Shown here: positions 25,520 to 33,479 of the stretch, in pieces
Numbering within the stretch: position 1 is the first letter of the stretch
Layout of the letters: every line of letters starts with the position of its first letter
NCBI GenBank assembly: GCA_965214085.1
Contig: OZ243937.1
Location: forward strand, 2,914,001 to 2,978,000
Reading direction: 5' to 3'
DNA: 64,000 nucleotides
Source: UBA6055 sp965214085
Lineage (GTDB): Bacteria; Chloroflexota; Anaerolineae; Aggregatilineales; Phototrophicaceae
Program-made: the position numbers and the translations under genes
Notes under the pieces: model-generated
What the model was told of the DNA's origin: nothing
The model's database searches: none
What the model saw: the letters and a program-made list of their open reading frames with translations, nothing else

Positions 25520-26818
25520 ATGGCAGAGCCGAACTTTGCAAATCAGACTGTATGGAAGGGCGACAATTTGCCGATAATGCGTGGCATGAACTCCGAGAGT
25601 GTTGATCTAATTTGCTTCGACCCGCCGTTTAACAGCAATGCGAATTACGCTGCGCCTATAGGATCTGAGGCCGCTGGAGCAGAGTTTAAGGATACATGGT
25701 CGCTGTCCGACATTGATGTTGAATGGATAAACTTGATCTCGATTAAGTACCCGGAGTTAAATCGCGTTCTGCTCGCCACCATGACCGACAGCGCCAAATC
25801 TTATTTGGTATATATGGCGGCGCGTCTGCTAGAAATGCACCGTATTCTCAAACCGACCGGCAGTATTTACTTACACTGCGATCCCACCATGAGCCATTAT
25901 CTCAAGCTGATCATGGATGCCATATTTGTGCGCAGTGGAGGGAAATTTCTTAATGAGATAGTGTGGGCATATAGGAAATGGACGAATGCTGCTACATACT
26001 TTCAACGTAATCACGACGTGCTATTGTATTATGCTCGCGGAATGAAACACACATTTAATAAGGTGTTGGTTGAGCCTACACAGAGCCAGGCTGCAGTTGT
26101 GGCACGCGGTTATAATGTAAATCGTGTCAACTCTAAAGGAAAAAGTGTTTACCAATTGTTAGTCTACGACCAAGAGAAGGTTGACACGTTGGTAGCAAAT
26201 GGGGAGCTGGATCTGGGGAAATACGATGCCGTGGTCAACAGGGATGGGCAGACCAAGACAGGCGCGAACGATGTCTGGCAAATACAATTTCTTCATGCCC
26301 ATGCTAAAGAGAGAACGGGCTACCCAACGCAGAAGCCGTTGGCGCTTTACCGTCGCATGATTGAAGCGAGTAGCAACGAAGGCGACATGGTGCTAGACCC
26401 ATTCTGTGGCTGTGCGACCACATGCATAGCTGCGCAGGACTTAAAGCGGCAATGGGCTGGGATAGACATTGCCTCAAAAGCCATAGAACTCACCAAGATG
26501 CGCTTACGCAATGAACTGGGTCTCTTCTCAAACCCGATTCATCGTACGGACATACCATTGCGTTCTGACCTCGGCAAACTGGTTCCGTACAATAGCACGG
26601 AGAACAAGATAGAACTATATGGCAATCAAGGCGGTTACTGCGCAGGCTGTAATACGCATTTTGAACCGCGTCACTTGGAAGTGGACCATATTATTGCCCG
26701 CTCGAAAGGCGGGACTGACCATATTGGCAACTTGCAACTATTGTGTGGGTCGTGCAATCGTATCAAGGGGAATCGCGGCATGGAGTATTTGCGTGTAAAA
26801 CTACAACTTACAGTATAA
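25520..26818 (+). CDS. DNA adenine methyltransferase fused to an HNH nuclease domain
   Basis: A 432-residue fusion. Residues 10-330 are an N6/N4 DNA methyltransferase (PF01555 type): catalytic motif DPPF at 34-37, and the SAM motif DPFCGCATTCIAA from Asp293 near the end, which is the beta-class order; DPPF favours N6-adenine. Residues 370-425 are an HNH nuclease: zinc cysteines C374/C377 and C409/C412, Asp389-His390 in EVDHI, and Asn413 in CNRIKGN. One chain thus holds a modification and a cutting domain. Base composition is visibly more AT-rich than in the cox genes, and direct repeats flank it: an insertion in the operon. The target site is unknown. Confidence 0.88.
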   Translation: MAEPNFANQTVWKGDNLPIMRGMNSESVDLICFDPPFNSNANYAAPIGSEAAGAEFKDTWSLSDIDVEWINLISIKYPELNRVLLATMTDSAKSYLVYMAARLLEMHRILKPTGSIYLHCDPTMSHYLKLIMDAIFVRSGGKFLNEIVWAYRKWTNAATYFQRNHDVLLYYARGMKHTFNKVLVEPTQSQAAVVARGYNVNRVNSKGKSVYQLLVYDQEKVDTLVANGELDLGKYDAVVNRDGQTKTGANDVWQIQFLHAHAKERTGYPTQKPLALYRRMIEASSNEGDMVLDPFCGCATTCIAAQDLKRQWAGIDIASKAIELTKMRLRNELGLFSNPIHRTDIPLRSDLGKLVPYNSTENKIELYGNQGGYCAGCNTHFEPRHLEVDHIIARSKGGTDHIGNLQLLCGSCNRIKGNRGMEYLRVKLQLTV

Positions 26819-26858
26819 GGTGGCATAGTAAATTGTGAAGGCAAGCAATATGACTATG

Positions 26859-26941
26859 GCGACCTTTATTTGATCGCTGATCGCTGAGGCAATGAATCTA
26901 TTGGCAAAGGACCCCGCCTGCCGATAATGGGCGCGGGAGAG
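26859..26941 (+). repeat. Right copy of 83-bp direct repeat, next to coxA
   Basis: It repeats 25424-25506 with one change, including the end and stop of the PH-domain gene as a non-coding relic, and supplies the leader sequence just before coxA. Bases 26819-26858 belong to the inserted segment and hold nothing recognisable. Confidence 0.95.
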
Positions 26942-26954
26942 AAAAGGCGAAGAT

Positions 26955-28643
26955 ATGGCAACCATCGCCGTGCCCTTGGGGGCGCAAGCAGAGCAGCAAG
27001 AAGTCGACGCGGTACGGCGCCCGGCGCTGAGCGAATACCTGCGCTGGAGCGTCGATCACAAGATCATTGGCGTGCAATATGGCGTGGCGGCCTTCTTCTT
27101 CTTCATCGTGGGCGGCGCGCTGGCCATGGGCATCCGCCTTGAGCTATGGACGCCCGACCTCGACCTGATGGCCTCCGGCTCGGCTTACAACAGCCTCTTC
27201 ACCATGCACGGCACCATCATGATCTTCCTCTTCATCATTCCGATGTGGGCCGCTTTCGGCAATTTTGTGGTGCCGCTGCAACTTGGCGCCAAGGACATGG
27301 CTTTCCCCTGGCTCAACGCCTTCGCCTTCTGGCTGATTCCGCCGGCGGCTATTGTCATCCTGCTCGGCTATTTCGTCGTTCCTGCCGAAGCCGGCTGGAC
27401 GTCGTACCCGCCGCTGTCGACTCTTTTCAGCGGCGATGGGCAGACGCTCTGGGCGCTGGGCGCGCACTTGCTGGGCATCTCGTCGATCATGGGCTCGATC
27501 AACTTCATCGTGACGATTCTGAATATGCGGCCGCCGCAGATGACCATCTGGCGCATGCCACTGCTGTGCTGGGCCGTCTTGGCGACCAGCATCATCGCTG
27601 TCATGGCGACGCCATTCCTGGCTGGCGCGCTGACGCTGCTGCTGCTGGACCGCGTGGCGGGCACGACCTTCTTCGACGCAGCCGGCGGCGGCGATGTCCT
27701 GCTCTGGCAGAATATCTTCTGGTTCTACAGCCACCCGGCCGTCTACATCATGGTGCTGCCGGGCATGGGCGTCCTGTCCGAAGTGCTGTCCATCCACTGC
27801 CGCAAGCCGGTATTTGGCTACCGCATGGTCGGCTTGTCGAGCATGGGTATCGCTTTCGTCGGCTTCACCGTCTGGGCGCATCACATGTTCACCAGCTTGC
27901 AGCCGGAGCTGCGCATTCCCTTTATGATCACAACCATGATCATCGCCGTGCCCACCGGCATCAAAATGTTCAGTTGGCTGGGCACCATCTGGGGCGGCAA
28001 GATGCGCTTCACCAGCGCCTTGTTATTCGCGCTGGGTTTCATGTCCATGTTCGTCATCGGCGGCATCACCGGCGTCATGCTGGCTGCCCTTCCCTTCGAC
28101 ATCCACGTACACGACACCTACTTCGTCGTCAGCCACTTCCATTTCGTGCTCTTCGGCGGCAGCGTCTTTGCCATTTACGCCGCGCTTTATCACTGGTTCC
28201 CCAAGGTCACCGGGCGCATGATGAACGAGCGCTGGGGGCGGATTCACTTCGCTTTCACCTATTTCGGCTTCCTGTTCACTTTCTTCCCCATGCACATCGT
28301 CGGAATGCTTGGCATGCCGCGGCGCGTGGCGGTGTATGACCCCAACTTCACCGACTGGAATCAGCTCATCAGCTTCTCGGCTTTTGTACTCGGATTTTCC
28401 ACCTTCATCGTGGTCTACAATGTCATCCATTCGTATTATCGCGGGCCGGTGGCCGGGGCGAATCCCTGGCGCGCTTTGACGCTGGAATGGGCCACGACTT
28501 CACCGCCGCCTGTGACCAACTTCGCCGATGACCCCATTCCCTTTGAAGATCCCTACGGCTATGGCACCGAGGCTTCGGCGGCTTACCTGGACGCGGTTGA
28601 CGCAGCCTTCAACGGCGGCCGCCCGGCAGCGGACAGCGGTTAA
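26955..28643 (+). CDS. coxA: Cytochrome c oxidase subunit I (A2-type heme-copper oxidase)
   Basis: A 562-residue catalytic subunit that reduces oxygen to water and pumps protons. Twelve membrane helices; MHGTIMIFLFIIP carries a heme a ligand, WFYSHPAVYIM (CuB ligand His260 and Tyr264), WAHHMF the other CuB histidines, and HVHDTYFVVSHFHFVLF the heme a3 and a ligands. Tyr-Ser before His-Pro and no Glu two residues after the His define the A2 subtype. An extra C-terminal stretch after 520 is Pro/Asp-rich. Its leader is the right copy of the 83-bp repeat, so it probably kept its original translation signals after the insertion upstream. Confidence 0.95.
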   Translation: MATIAVPLGAQAEQQEVDAVRRPALSEYLRWSVDHKIIGVQYGVAAFFFFIVGGALAMGIRLELWTPDLDLMASGSAYNSLFTMHGTIMIFLFIIPMWAAFGNFVVPLQLGAKDMAFPWLNAFAFWLIPPAAIVILLGYFVVPAEAGWTSYPPLSTLFSGDGQTLWALGAHLLGISSIMGSINFIVTILNMRPPQMTIWRMPLLCWAVLATSIIAVMATPFLAGALTLLLLDRVAGTTFFDAAGGGDVLLWQNIFWFYSHPAVYIMVLPGMGVLSEVLSIHCRKPVFGYRMVGLSSMGIAFVGFTVWAHHMFTSLQPELRIPFMITTMIIAVPTGIKMFSWLGTIWGGKMRFTSALLFALGFMSMFVIGGITGVMLAALPFDIHVHDTYFVVSHFHFVLFGGSVFAIYAALYHWFPKVTGRMMNERWGRIHFAFTYFGFLFTFFPMHIVGMLGMPRRVAVYDPNFTDWNQLISFSAFVLGFSTFIVVYNVIHSYYRGPVAGANPWRALTLEWATTSPPPVTNFADDPIPFEDPYGYGTEASAAYLDAVDAAFNGGRPAADSG

Positions 28644-28669
28644 GTCAACTTGGAAAGCGCTAGCCAGCC

Positions 28670-29281
28670 ATGACCAGCACCATGGACCTCCAGGAGAAAG
28701 CGAAGTTCGGCATCGACCGCGATGCTGAGATGCGCTTGAAGAACAACCGCCTGGGCATGACCATTTTCCAAGTCAGTTGGATCATGGTTTTCTTTGCGCT
28801 GATCGTGGTCAACTGGCAGTTGCGTTTCAGTTATTCGCAGTGGCCGCCGGCGGGGGTCGCGCCCTTTGACCCGCTGTTGCCAAGCGCCGCCACACTGGCG
28901 CTGCTGCTGAGCGCGCTGCTGGCGCGGCAGGGCTGGCGGGGATTGTGCCAGGGCAAACCGGCGGTATTCTTGATGAGTTGGCGCATGACGATGGCGCTGG
29001 GCGTCGTCTTCATGGCGATCATCACGCTTGAGTTCGCCGCCGTTTCCGAAGCGGCGCTGGCGACGCAATACGGCATCACCATGCGCTTGATGACCGGCTT
29101 CCATGTCGCGCATACCTTGGCGATTCTGGCGGTGATGCTGCACGTGTATCGCAATGGGGGGCGCGGCAGCTACAGCGGCGACGCGCGCGATTCCTGGCCA
29201 GTAGAAGGCACGGTGAAGCTTTGGTATTTCGTCACGGTCGCCTGGCTGCTGTTTTATGTGGTGCTGTATTGGATCCGCTGA
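28670..29281 (+). CDS. Divergent heme-copper oxidase subunit III-like protein
   Basis: A 203-residue protein with five hydrophobic segments. MTGFHVAHTLAILAVMLHVY and VEGTVKLWYFVTVAWLLFY sit where subunit III has its FHxxHV and YWHFVD...W motifs, but the Trp-His-Phe-Val-Asp is replaced. It lies between coxA and a second, canonical subunit III gene, so it is probably an extra or alternative oxidase subunit. The oxidase context is clear; the precise role is inferred. Confidence 0.75.
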   Translation: MTSTMDLQEKAKFGIDRDAEMRLKNNRLGMTIFQVSWIMVFFALIVVNWQLRFSYSQWPPAGVAPFDPLLPSAATLALLLSALLARQGWRGLCQGKPAVFLMSWRMTMALGVVFMAIITLEFAAVSEAALATQYGITMRLMTGFHVAHTLAILAVMLHVYRNGGRGSYSGDARDSWPVEGTVKLWYFVTVAWLLFYVVLYWIR

Positions 29282-29355
29282 AGGCGACTAAATCTTTTCG
29301 TATAAACGAGCGGTGGTATACTCGGCTCGCGCAAGGGCTAAGGGAGTAGCAGGAC

Positions 29356-30363
29356 ATGGATAAACCAGGACTCGGCAGGGCGATACCTGCGCTGATTGTG
29401 GGCTTTATCGCTTCGCTTGCCTTGGTTTACGCGCTGCGTACCTGGCAGGATATGGACCCAGTCTGGATGAGCGCGGAATCGAGTGAAGGCGCGCAGGTTG
29501 GTATGGTGCTAGCGGCATTTGTCTCCATGGCAACTTTCATGTGGGGCGTCGGCGCCTTTGACCCCAAGATGAGCGAGCACGGCGAGCACGATGAAGCACA
29601 CGAGGAAGAAGCGCCGGAGAAAGAATTTGCGCTGCGCACCTCCGGTCCCCTTTTCCGCGCCGGCAAGTGGCTCTGGGATTTGGCTTGGGCGCTCATCAAC
29701 GACAGTCCTAAACCCTGGCGCTTCCCCTACTTGAGCGTAAGTTTCTTCCTGGTGAACTGGGTCGTGAACGTAGTTTGGTTCATAATCTGGCTGACAATTT
29801 TCCTGGGCTGGCGCATCCTGCTGATCACCGTAGCCGGTTTACCGGGCACGCTGGGCGCGCTGCTGATGTCGGTCTCCTGCTTGTGGCAGACGATGGCCTT
29901 TTACGCGGGCCAGCTTTTCCTGGTGCTGACTATCGCCGTCGTAACCACGATTACGCTCTTCACTTTCGCGCTGCTGCCGCATGGATTCGGCTTGCGGGTA
30001 GCGACCGAGCCTAACGCCGATTTCTTCGCCAACGGCTTCGGCGACTTCGTCATTCCCATTCAGGAAATTCTGGGCTTGGTTTTGCCGCCGGATGACTTCG
30101 CCAACCAAACGATTGCCGGCGCCAGCCAATTTACCGTGCTGCTCGGTTTCATATTGGTCATCTTCGTCTCGCTGGCGTTGGCGGCCGGCGGGATCGCGGT
30201 ATTCTTTTACCTGGCGCATCGCGGCGTACGGGAAGTCAAAGAGATTGACCCCACCGAAGGGCAGCGGACGCAGATTCAGCCCATACGCGAGGCGGGCAAG
30301 ATCGCCGGCGGGGTCGTTGGCGTCATCCGCGCCATTCCCCGCGCCATTGGCTATCAGAAATAG
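29356..30363 (+). CDS. Unknown multi-pass membrane protein of the oxidase operon
   Basis: A 335-residue protein with two N-terminal helices (about 10-28 and 48-66), an acidic His/Glu-rich loop (SEHGEHDEAHEEEAPEKE), three hydrophobic stretches from about 125 to 215, another pair around 255-290, and a basic tail. I recognise no family. Its place between two subunit III genes points to oxidase assembly, an accessory subunit or quinol/cytochrome docking. The His/Glu loop could bind metal, which is speculation. A TATACT box about 35 bases before it may give an internal promoter. Confidence 0.7.
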   Translation: MDKPGLGRAIPALIVGFIASLALVYALRTWQDMDPVWMSAESSEGAQVGMVLAAFVSMATFMWGVGAFDPKMSEHGEHDEAHEEEAPEKEFALRTSGPLFRAGKWLWDLAWALINDSPKPWRFPYLSVSFFLVNWVVNVVWFIIWLTIFLGWRILLITVAGLPGTLGALLMSVSCLWQTMAFYAGQLFLVLTIAVVTTITLFTFALLPHGFGLRVATEPNADFFANGFGDFVIPIQEILGLVLPPDDFANQTIAGASQFTVLLGFILVIFVSLALAAGGIAVFFYLAHRGVREVKEIDPTEGQRTQIQPIREAGKIAGGVVGVIRAIPRAIGYQK

Positions 30364-30378
30364 AGTGAGAAAGCAACT

Positions 30379-31020
30379 ATGGCAGAATTGACAGCCGACA
30401 CGCTGCAGGCGGCAGCCGCCCAGGACAACGATCACGGGCACATTAACGAAGCAGAGCACAACAGCAATATGAAGCTGGGCGTCTGGCTCTACCTGGCGTC
30501 GGAGATCGTCATCTTCTCCATCATGATCGTGGGTTACATCATCTTTCGCATCAACGAGAAAGACATCGTGGCGCAGGCGCATGACGAGCTCGGCATCGCC
30601 CTCGTGACCGCCAACACCTTCGTTCTGCTAGCCAGCAGTTTCTTCATGGTGATGGGGCTGCGCGCCATGCAGCAGGGCAATCGCCAGGGCATGCTGCGCT
30701 GGATCGGCCTGACGGCGCTGGGCGGCATTGTATTCCTGGGCGGGCAATACATCGAGTACAGCGAACTGGCGCACCTGGGCATCGTACTTGGCTTTGACGA
30801 CGCCTCCGCCTGGAGCAGCTTTGGCATGCGCTTCTACGCCCCGACATTCTTTCATGGCGCGCACGTTTTCGTTGGCGTGCTCTGGGCGCTGGAAGTGATG
30901 CGGCGTGGCGCCAAAGGGCGTTATGACAACAACCCTATCGGCATCGAAATGTTTGGGCTTTACTGGCACTTCGTTGATGTGGTCTGGATTATGCTGTTCA
31001 CCTTGATTTATTTGGTCTAG
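30379..31020 (+). CDS. coxC: Cytochrome c oxidase subunit III
   Basis: A 213-residue subunit III with five helices; KLGVWLYLASEIVIFSIMIV opens the first, FFHGAHVFVGVLW holds the conserved histidines, and GIEMFGLYWHFVDVVWIMLF is the canonical C-terminal signature. This subunit stabilises subunit I and proton uptake. A His/Asn/Glu-rich N-terminal segment precedes the first helix. Ten bases separate it from the next gene. Confidence 0.92.
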   Translation: MAELTADTLQAAAAQDNDHGHINEAEHNSNMKLGVWLYLASEIVIFSIMIVGYIIFRINEKDIVAQAHDELGIALVTANTFVLLASSFFMVMGLRAMQQGNRQGMLRWIGLTALGGIVFLGGQYIEYSELAHLGIVLGFDDASAWSSFGMRFYAPTFFHGAHVFVGVLWALEVMRRGAKGRYDNNPIGIEMFGLYWHFVDVVWIMLFTLIYLV

Positions 31021-31029
31021 GAGCGCGAT

Positions 31030-31410
31030 ATGGCTGAAGCGACGCAGCACGACAGCGGGCATCACAGCAATACCGCGCGCTTGCTCGGGCGGGAAATCAC
31101 CGTAGAAGGCGGCATATACACGGTCGTCTTTGGCGTATTAGCCGTGCTGACGGTGATCGAAGTCGTCAGCGCCGAGTTGCTAAAGAGCGCCATCCACGAC
31201 GCGCCCAGCGCGGAAGCGACCCTGCAAGCCATCAAAGCGGTGCTGCTGCTGGGCATCGCCATCATCAAGTCCTGCCTGGTCATCTGGTTCTATATGCACC
31301 TGCGCGAAGAGAAACCGCTGATCGCCATCGTCATTCTGCTGCCCTTGCTGATCGCGGCTCTGTCAATCATGTACCTGCTGGCGATTCCGCCCGGCGGATA
31401 TAGCCTCTGA
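31030..31410 (+). CDS. Cytochrome c oxidase subunit IV-like (small prokaryotic type)
   Basis: A 126-residue protein with three helices (about 37-57, 70-95 and 102-122); AVLLLGIAIIKSCLVIWFYM and HLREEKPLIAIVILLPLLIA match the small subunit IV family. It has a His-rich start (TQHDSGHHSN) like the preceding subunit. Last gene of the oxidase cluster; no strong terminator is visible after it. Confidence 0.85.
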   Translation: MAEATQHDSGHHSNTARLLGREITVEGGIYTVVFGVLAVLTVIEVVSAELLKSAIHDAPSAEATLQAIKAVLLLGIAIIKSCLVIWFYMHLREEKPLIAIVILLPLLIAALSIMYLLAIPPGGYSL

Positions 31411-31483
31411 GCGTCTGCCCGTCCGACAGCATCACGATTCTCAGCCTGTATCGCTTAACTGGGAGTTAGAAAGTTGAGAACAG

Positions 31484-32068
31484 GTGGGCATGGACTTGCA
31501 AACGCAGCAATTTACGATCGATGACGTTCGAGATTGGCCGCATCACCCGGACAATGAGTTTTGGGATTTCGAACTACTTGAAGGCGTGGTGATTCCGAGG
31601 GTTCCACACGCGTATGCGCAAGGCGTTTTGGCGGCAAGTATCGCATTTCATCTATACGACTTTGTCAAGGCCTCGGACGCCGGATTTTGCACGATTGGAT
31701 CGGGATATTACCCAACCGGCGAGAATGACACCTTGGTCGGGCCTGACGTAGCATTTCTGAGCCATGCGCGAGACCCTCATTCTCACCCGGATGAGTGGGT
31801 GTCAGCCATGCCGGATATTGCAGTCGAAATGTTCGAGCCCTGGGATGTGCTAGCCGACGCGCGCTGGAAAGCCGAAGTCTACTTGCGCAAAGGAACGAAC
31901 CTATTCTGGCTAGTGCGTCCGGCTGAGCGAGAGATTGATGTTAGCCGTAAGGATGCGTCTGGCAATATACAAACGAAATTACTCAGCGAACTGGGCGTGT
32001 TGACTGGCGAAGACATCCTGCCCGGTTTCGAACTGAAAGTCAGCGATATTTTCGCCGTTCTGCGCTGA
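31484..32068 (+). CDS. Uma2 family PD-(D/E)XK nuclease-like protein
   Basis: A 194-residue Uma2/DUF820 protein: FWDFELLEGVVIPRVPHAYA, TLVGPDVAFLS, MPDIAVEMFEPWD and RWKAEVYLRKGTNLFWLVRP give the Glu, Asp, Glu and Lys positions of the fold. Members are abundant in cyanobacteria and Chloroflexota and suspected to be mobile-element-linked nucleases; the role is unproven. GTG 31484 and ATG 31490 are both possible starts, neither with an ideal ribosome site. Composition is more AT-rich than the flanking genes. Confidence 0.82.
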   Translation: MGMDLQTQQFTIDDVRDWPHHPDNEFWDFELLEGVVIPRVPHAYAQGVLAASIAFHLYDFVKASDAGFCTIGSGYYPTGENDTLVGPDVAFLSHARDPHSHPDEWVSAMPDIAVEMFEPWDVLADARWKAEVYLRKGTNLFWLVRPAEREIDVSRKDASGNIQTKLLSELGVLTGEDILPGFELKVSDIFAVLR

Positions 32069-32106
32069 GAACCAGCCTAACCCAAACACCTAGACTGGAG
32101 CCGCCC

Positions 32107-32532
32107 ATGCCCGTTGACATCATACTGCGCCAAGGCACACGAACCACCATCAACATTCGCAATCACGAGTGGCACGCCGACGAGCCGCTGGAAGCCGGTG
32201 GCACGGATACGGCGCCGACGCCCGGCGAGCTGATGTTAGGCGCCTTGGGCTCCTGCATGGCCATCACCTGCAAGCTCTATGCCGAGCGCAAGGGCTGGGA
32301 CCTGGAGGGCGTCGACGTCAAGCTGGATTACGAGCGCTTCCGCGGGCGTGACTATGCGCAGCATGAGGGCGACGACTTGTTTGTGCATGAGGTGCGGGAG
32401 GCGCTGGTCTTCCATGGCGACCTCGACGACAAGCAGTTGGCGCGGCTGCGCGATATCGCCGGCAAATGCCCGGTGCACCGTCTGCTGGAATATCCCACGT
32501 ATTTCATCGATCTGGCGCTGGCGGAAGAATAG
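32107..32532 (+). CDS. OsmC/Ohr family protein
   Basis: A 141-residue thiol peroxidase-like protein with both redox cysteines: one in GALGSCMAITCKLYAE and one in AGKCPVHRLL. Such proteins reduce organic hydroperoxides; the YhfA-like subgroup fits the TPGELMLGALGSC spacing. The AGCCGCCC before ATG is a weak ribosome site. It converges on the UPF0316 gene with six bases between. Confidence 0.88.
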   Translation: MPVDIILRQGTRTTINIRNHEWHADEPLEAGGTDTAPTPGELMLGALGSCMAITCKLYAERKGWDLEGVDVKLDYERFRGRDYAQHEGDDLFVHEVREALVFHGDLDDKQLARLRDIAGKCPVHRLLEYPTYFIDLALAEE

Positions 32533-32538
32533 CCTAAA

Positions 32539-33069
32539 TCAACGCCGATGCGCGGCGATCCAGCCGTTGCGAATGAACTCCGAGTGTTCCACCGTCACGA
32601 AGACATCGTCTTTGATTTCGTGAATGATGCGCAGCACCTCAGGCAGGTCGCGCCGATGGGTGATGATGCGCAATTCCTCGACCTGGCCATGCGCGCCCTC
32701 GCCCATGATCTCGGTGACGCCATGCCCGGAGGCCCGCAATGACAGCGCCATCTCATGCGAGGTATCGCGCGAGGCGATGACCGTGACGCAGTCGTAGGCT
32801 TTGACGAAGCGATTCTCGACTTGCATGCCAACAACGCCGCCGACAGCGAAGCCCAAGACATAAGCAGCCAGCTTGGGCAGGTTTTCCAAGTCGGTGATGA
32901 CCTGCCCGGCGGTGTAAGCAAAGAGCAGCGACTCGAGGGCGGCGAAGGCGAAACTCCAGTAGCGCTGCCCGCGCGAAACGAGGATCAGCCGCAGCGTGCC
33001 AATGACATTGTTGATCACGCGCAGGGCAAATATCAGGATCGGAATGTAGTATGGTTCGATAAGGGGCAT
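32539..33069 (-). CDS. UPF0316 / DUF2179-type membrane protein
   Basis: A 176-residue protein with three N-terminal helices (IPILIFALRVINNVIGTLRL; SFAFAALESLLFAYTAGQVI; LAAYVLGFAVGGVVGMQVEN), then a cytoplasmic DUF2179-like domain (VTEIMGEGAHGQVEELRIIT, RRDLPEVLRIIHEIKDDVFV). This matches the UPF0316 family (YebE-like). Function unknown. The leader upstream is filled by a repeat. Confidence 0.88.
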   Translation of the reverse strand: MPLIEPYYIPILIFALRVINNVIGTLRLILVSRGQRYWSFAFAALESLLFAYTAGQVITDLENLPKLAAYVLGFAVGGVVGMQVENRFVKAYDCVTVIASRDTSHEMALSLRASGHGVTEIMGEGAHGQVEELRIITHRRDLPEVLRIIHEIKDDVFVTVEHSEFIRNGWIAAHRR

Positions 33070-33122
33070 AGTGGATTTTGTTACGGTTTCGGCTCACATT
33101 GAATTGTAGCATGAACGGGGCG

Positions 33123-33386
33123 GGGCAATCGCATCAATATATTTTAACCACAAAGTCCACAGAGGGTCGCGTAGACACTGACCGCCAGCACAAAGATTTG
33201 GGGGTTCGGACGACTATACGAAGCACTTGGTGGGTTGGTATATGGCAAGCATCACCGAACTCACATCGAAAATCTCTCGTGGATTATGAAGTGGGCTTTC
33301 ATTATTGTTTTCTCTGTGCTCTCTGTGGTTGATTCTCCCGTCGAATTTGCGCCATTTCACTGACTATCGCTTTGCTGCGATTGCCC
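33123..33386. mobile_element. Family C MITE-like element, copy 1
   Basis: 264 bp with inverted ends GGGCAATCGCATCAATATATT and GCTGCGATTGCCC, inner CCACAAAGTCCACAGAG and TTTTCTCTGTGCTCTCTGTGG arms, and a 23-base module (33164-33186) starting GGGTCGCGTAGACACTG. The reverse complement of 61356-61647 follows it along most of its length (CACAAAGATTT, GACGACTAT, GGCAAGCATCA). It occupies the 410-bp gap 33070-33479. No clear target duplication. Confidence 0.72.
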
Positions 33387-33479
33387 TGTGAAGGGGCGCG
33401 GACCCTACTCAAAACACTGGCTTTATGGTCAACTGAACCGCTTGAAACGCTCGCGACCCGTGACGATACAGGTAGCTTG

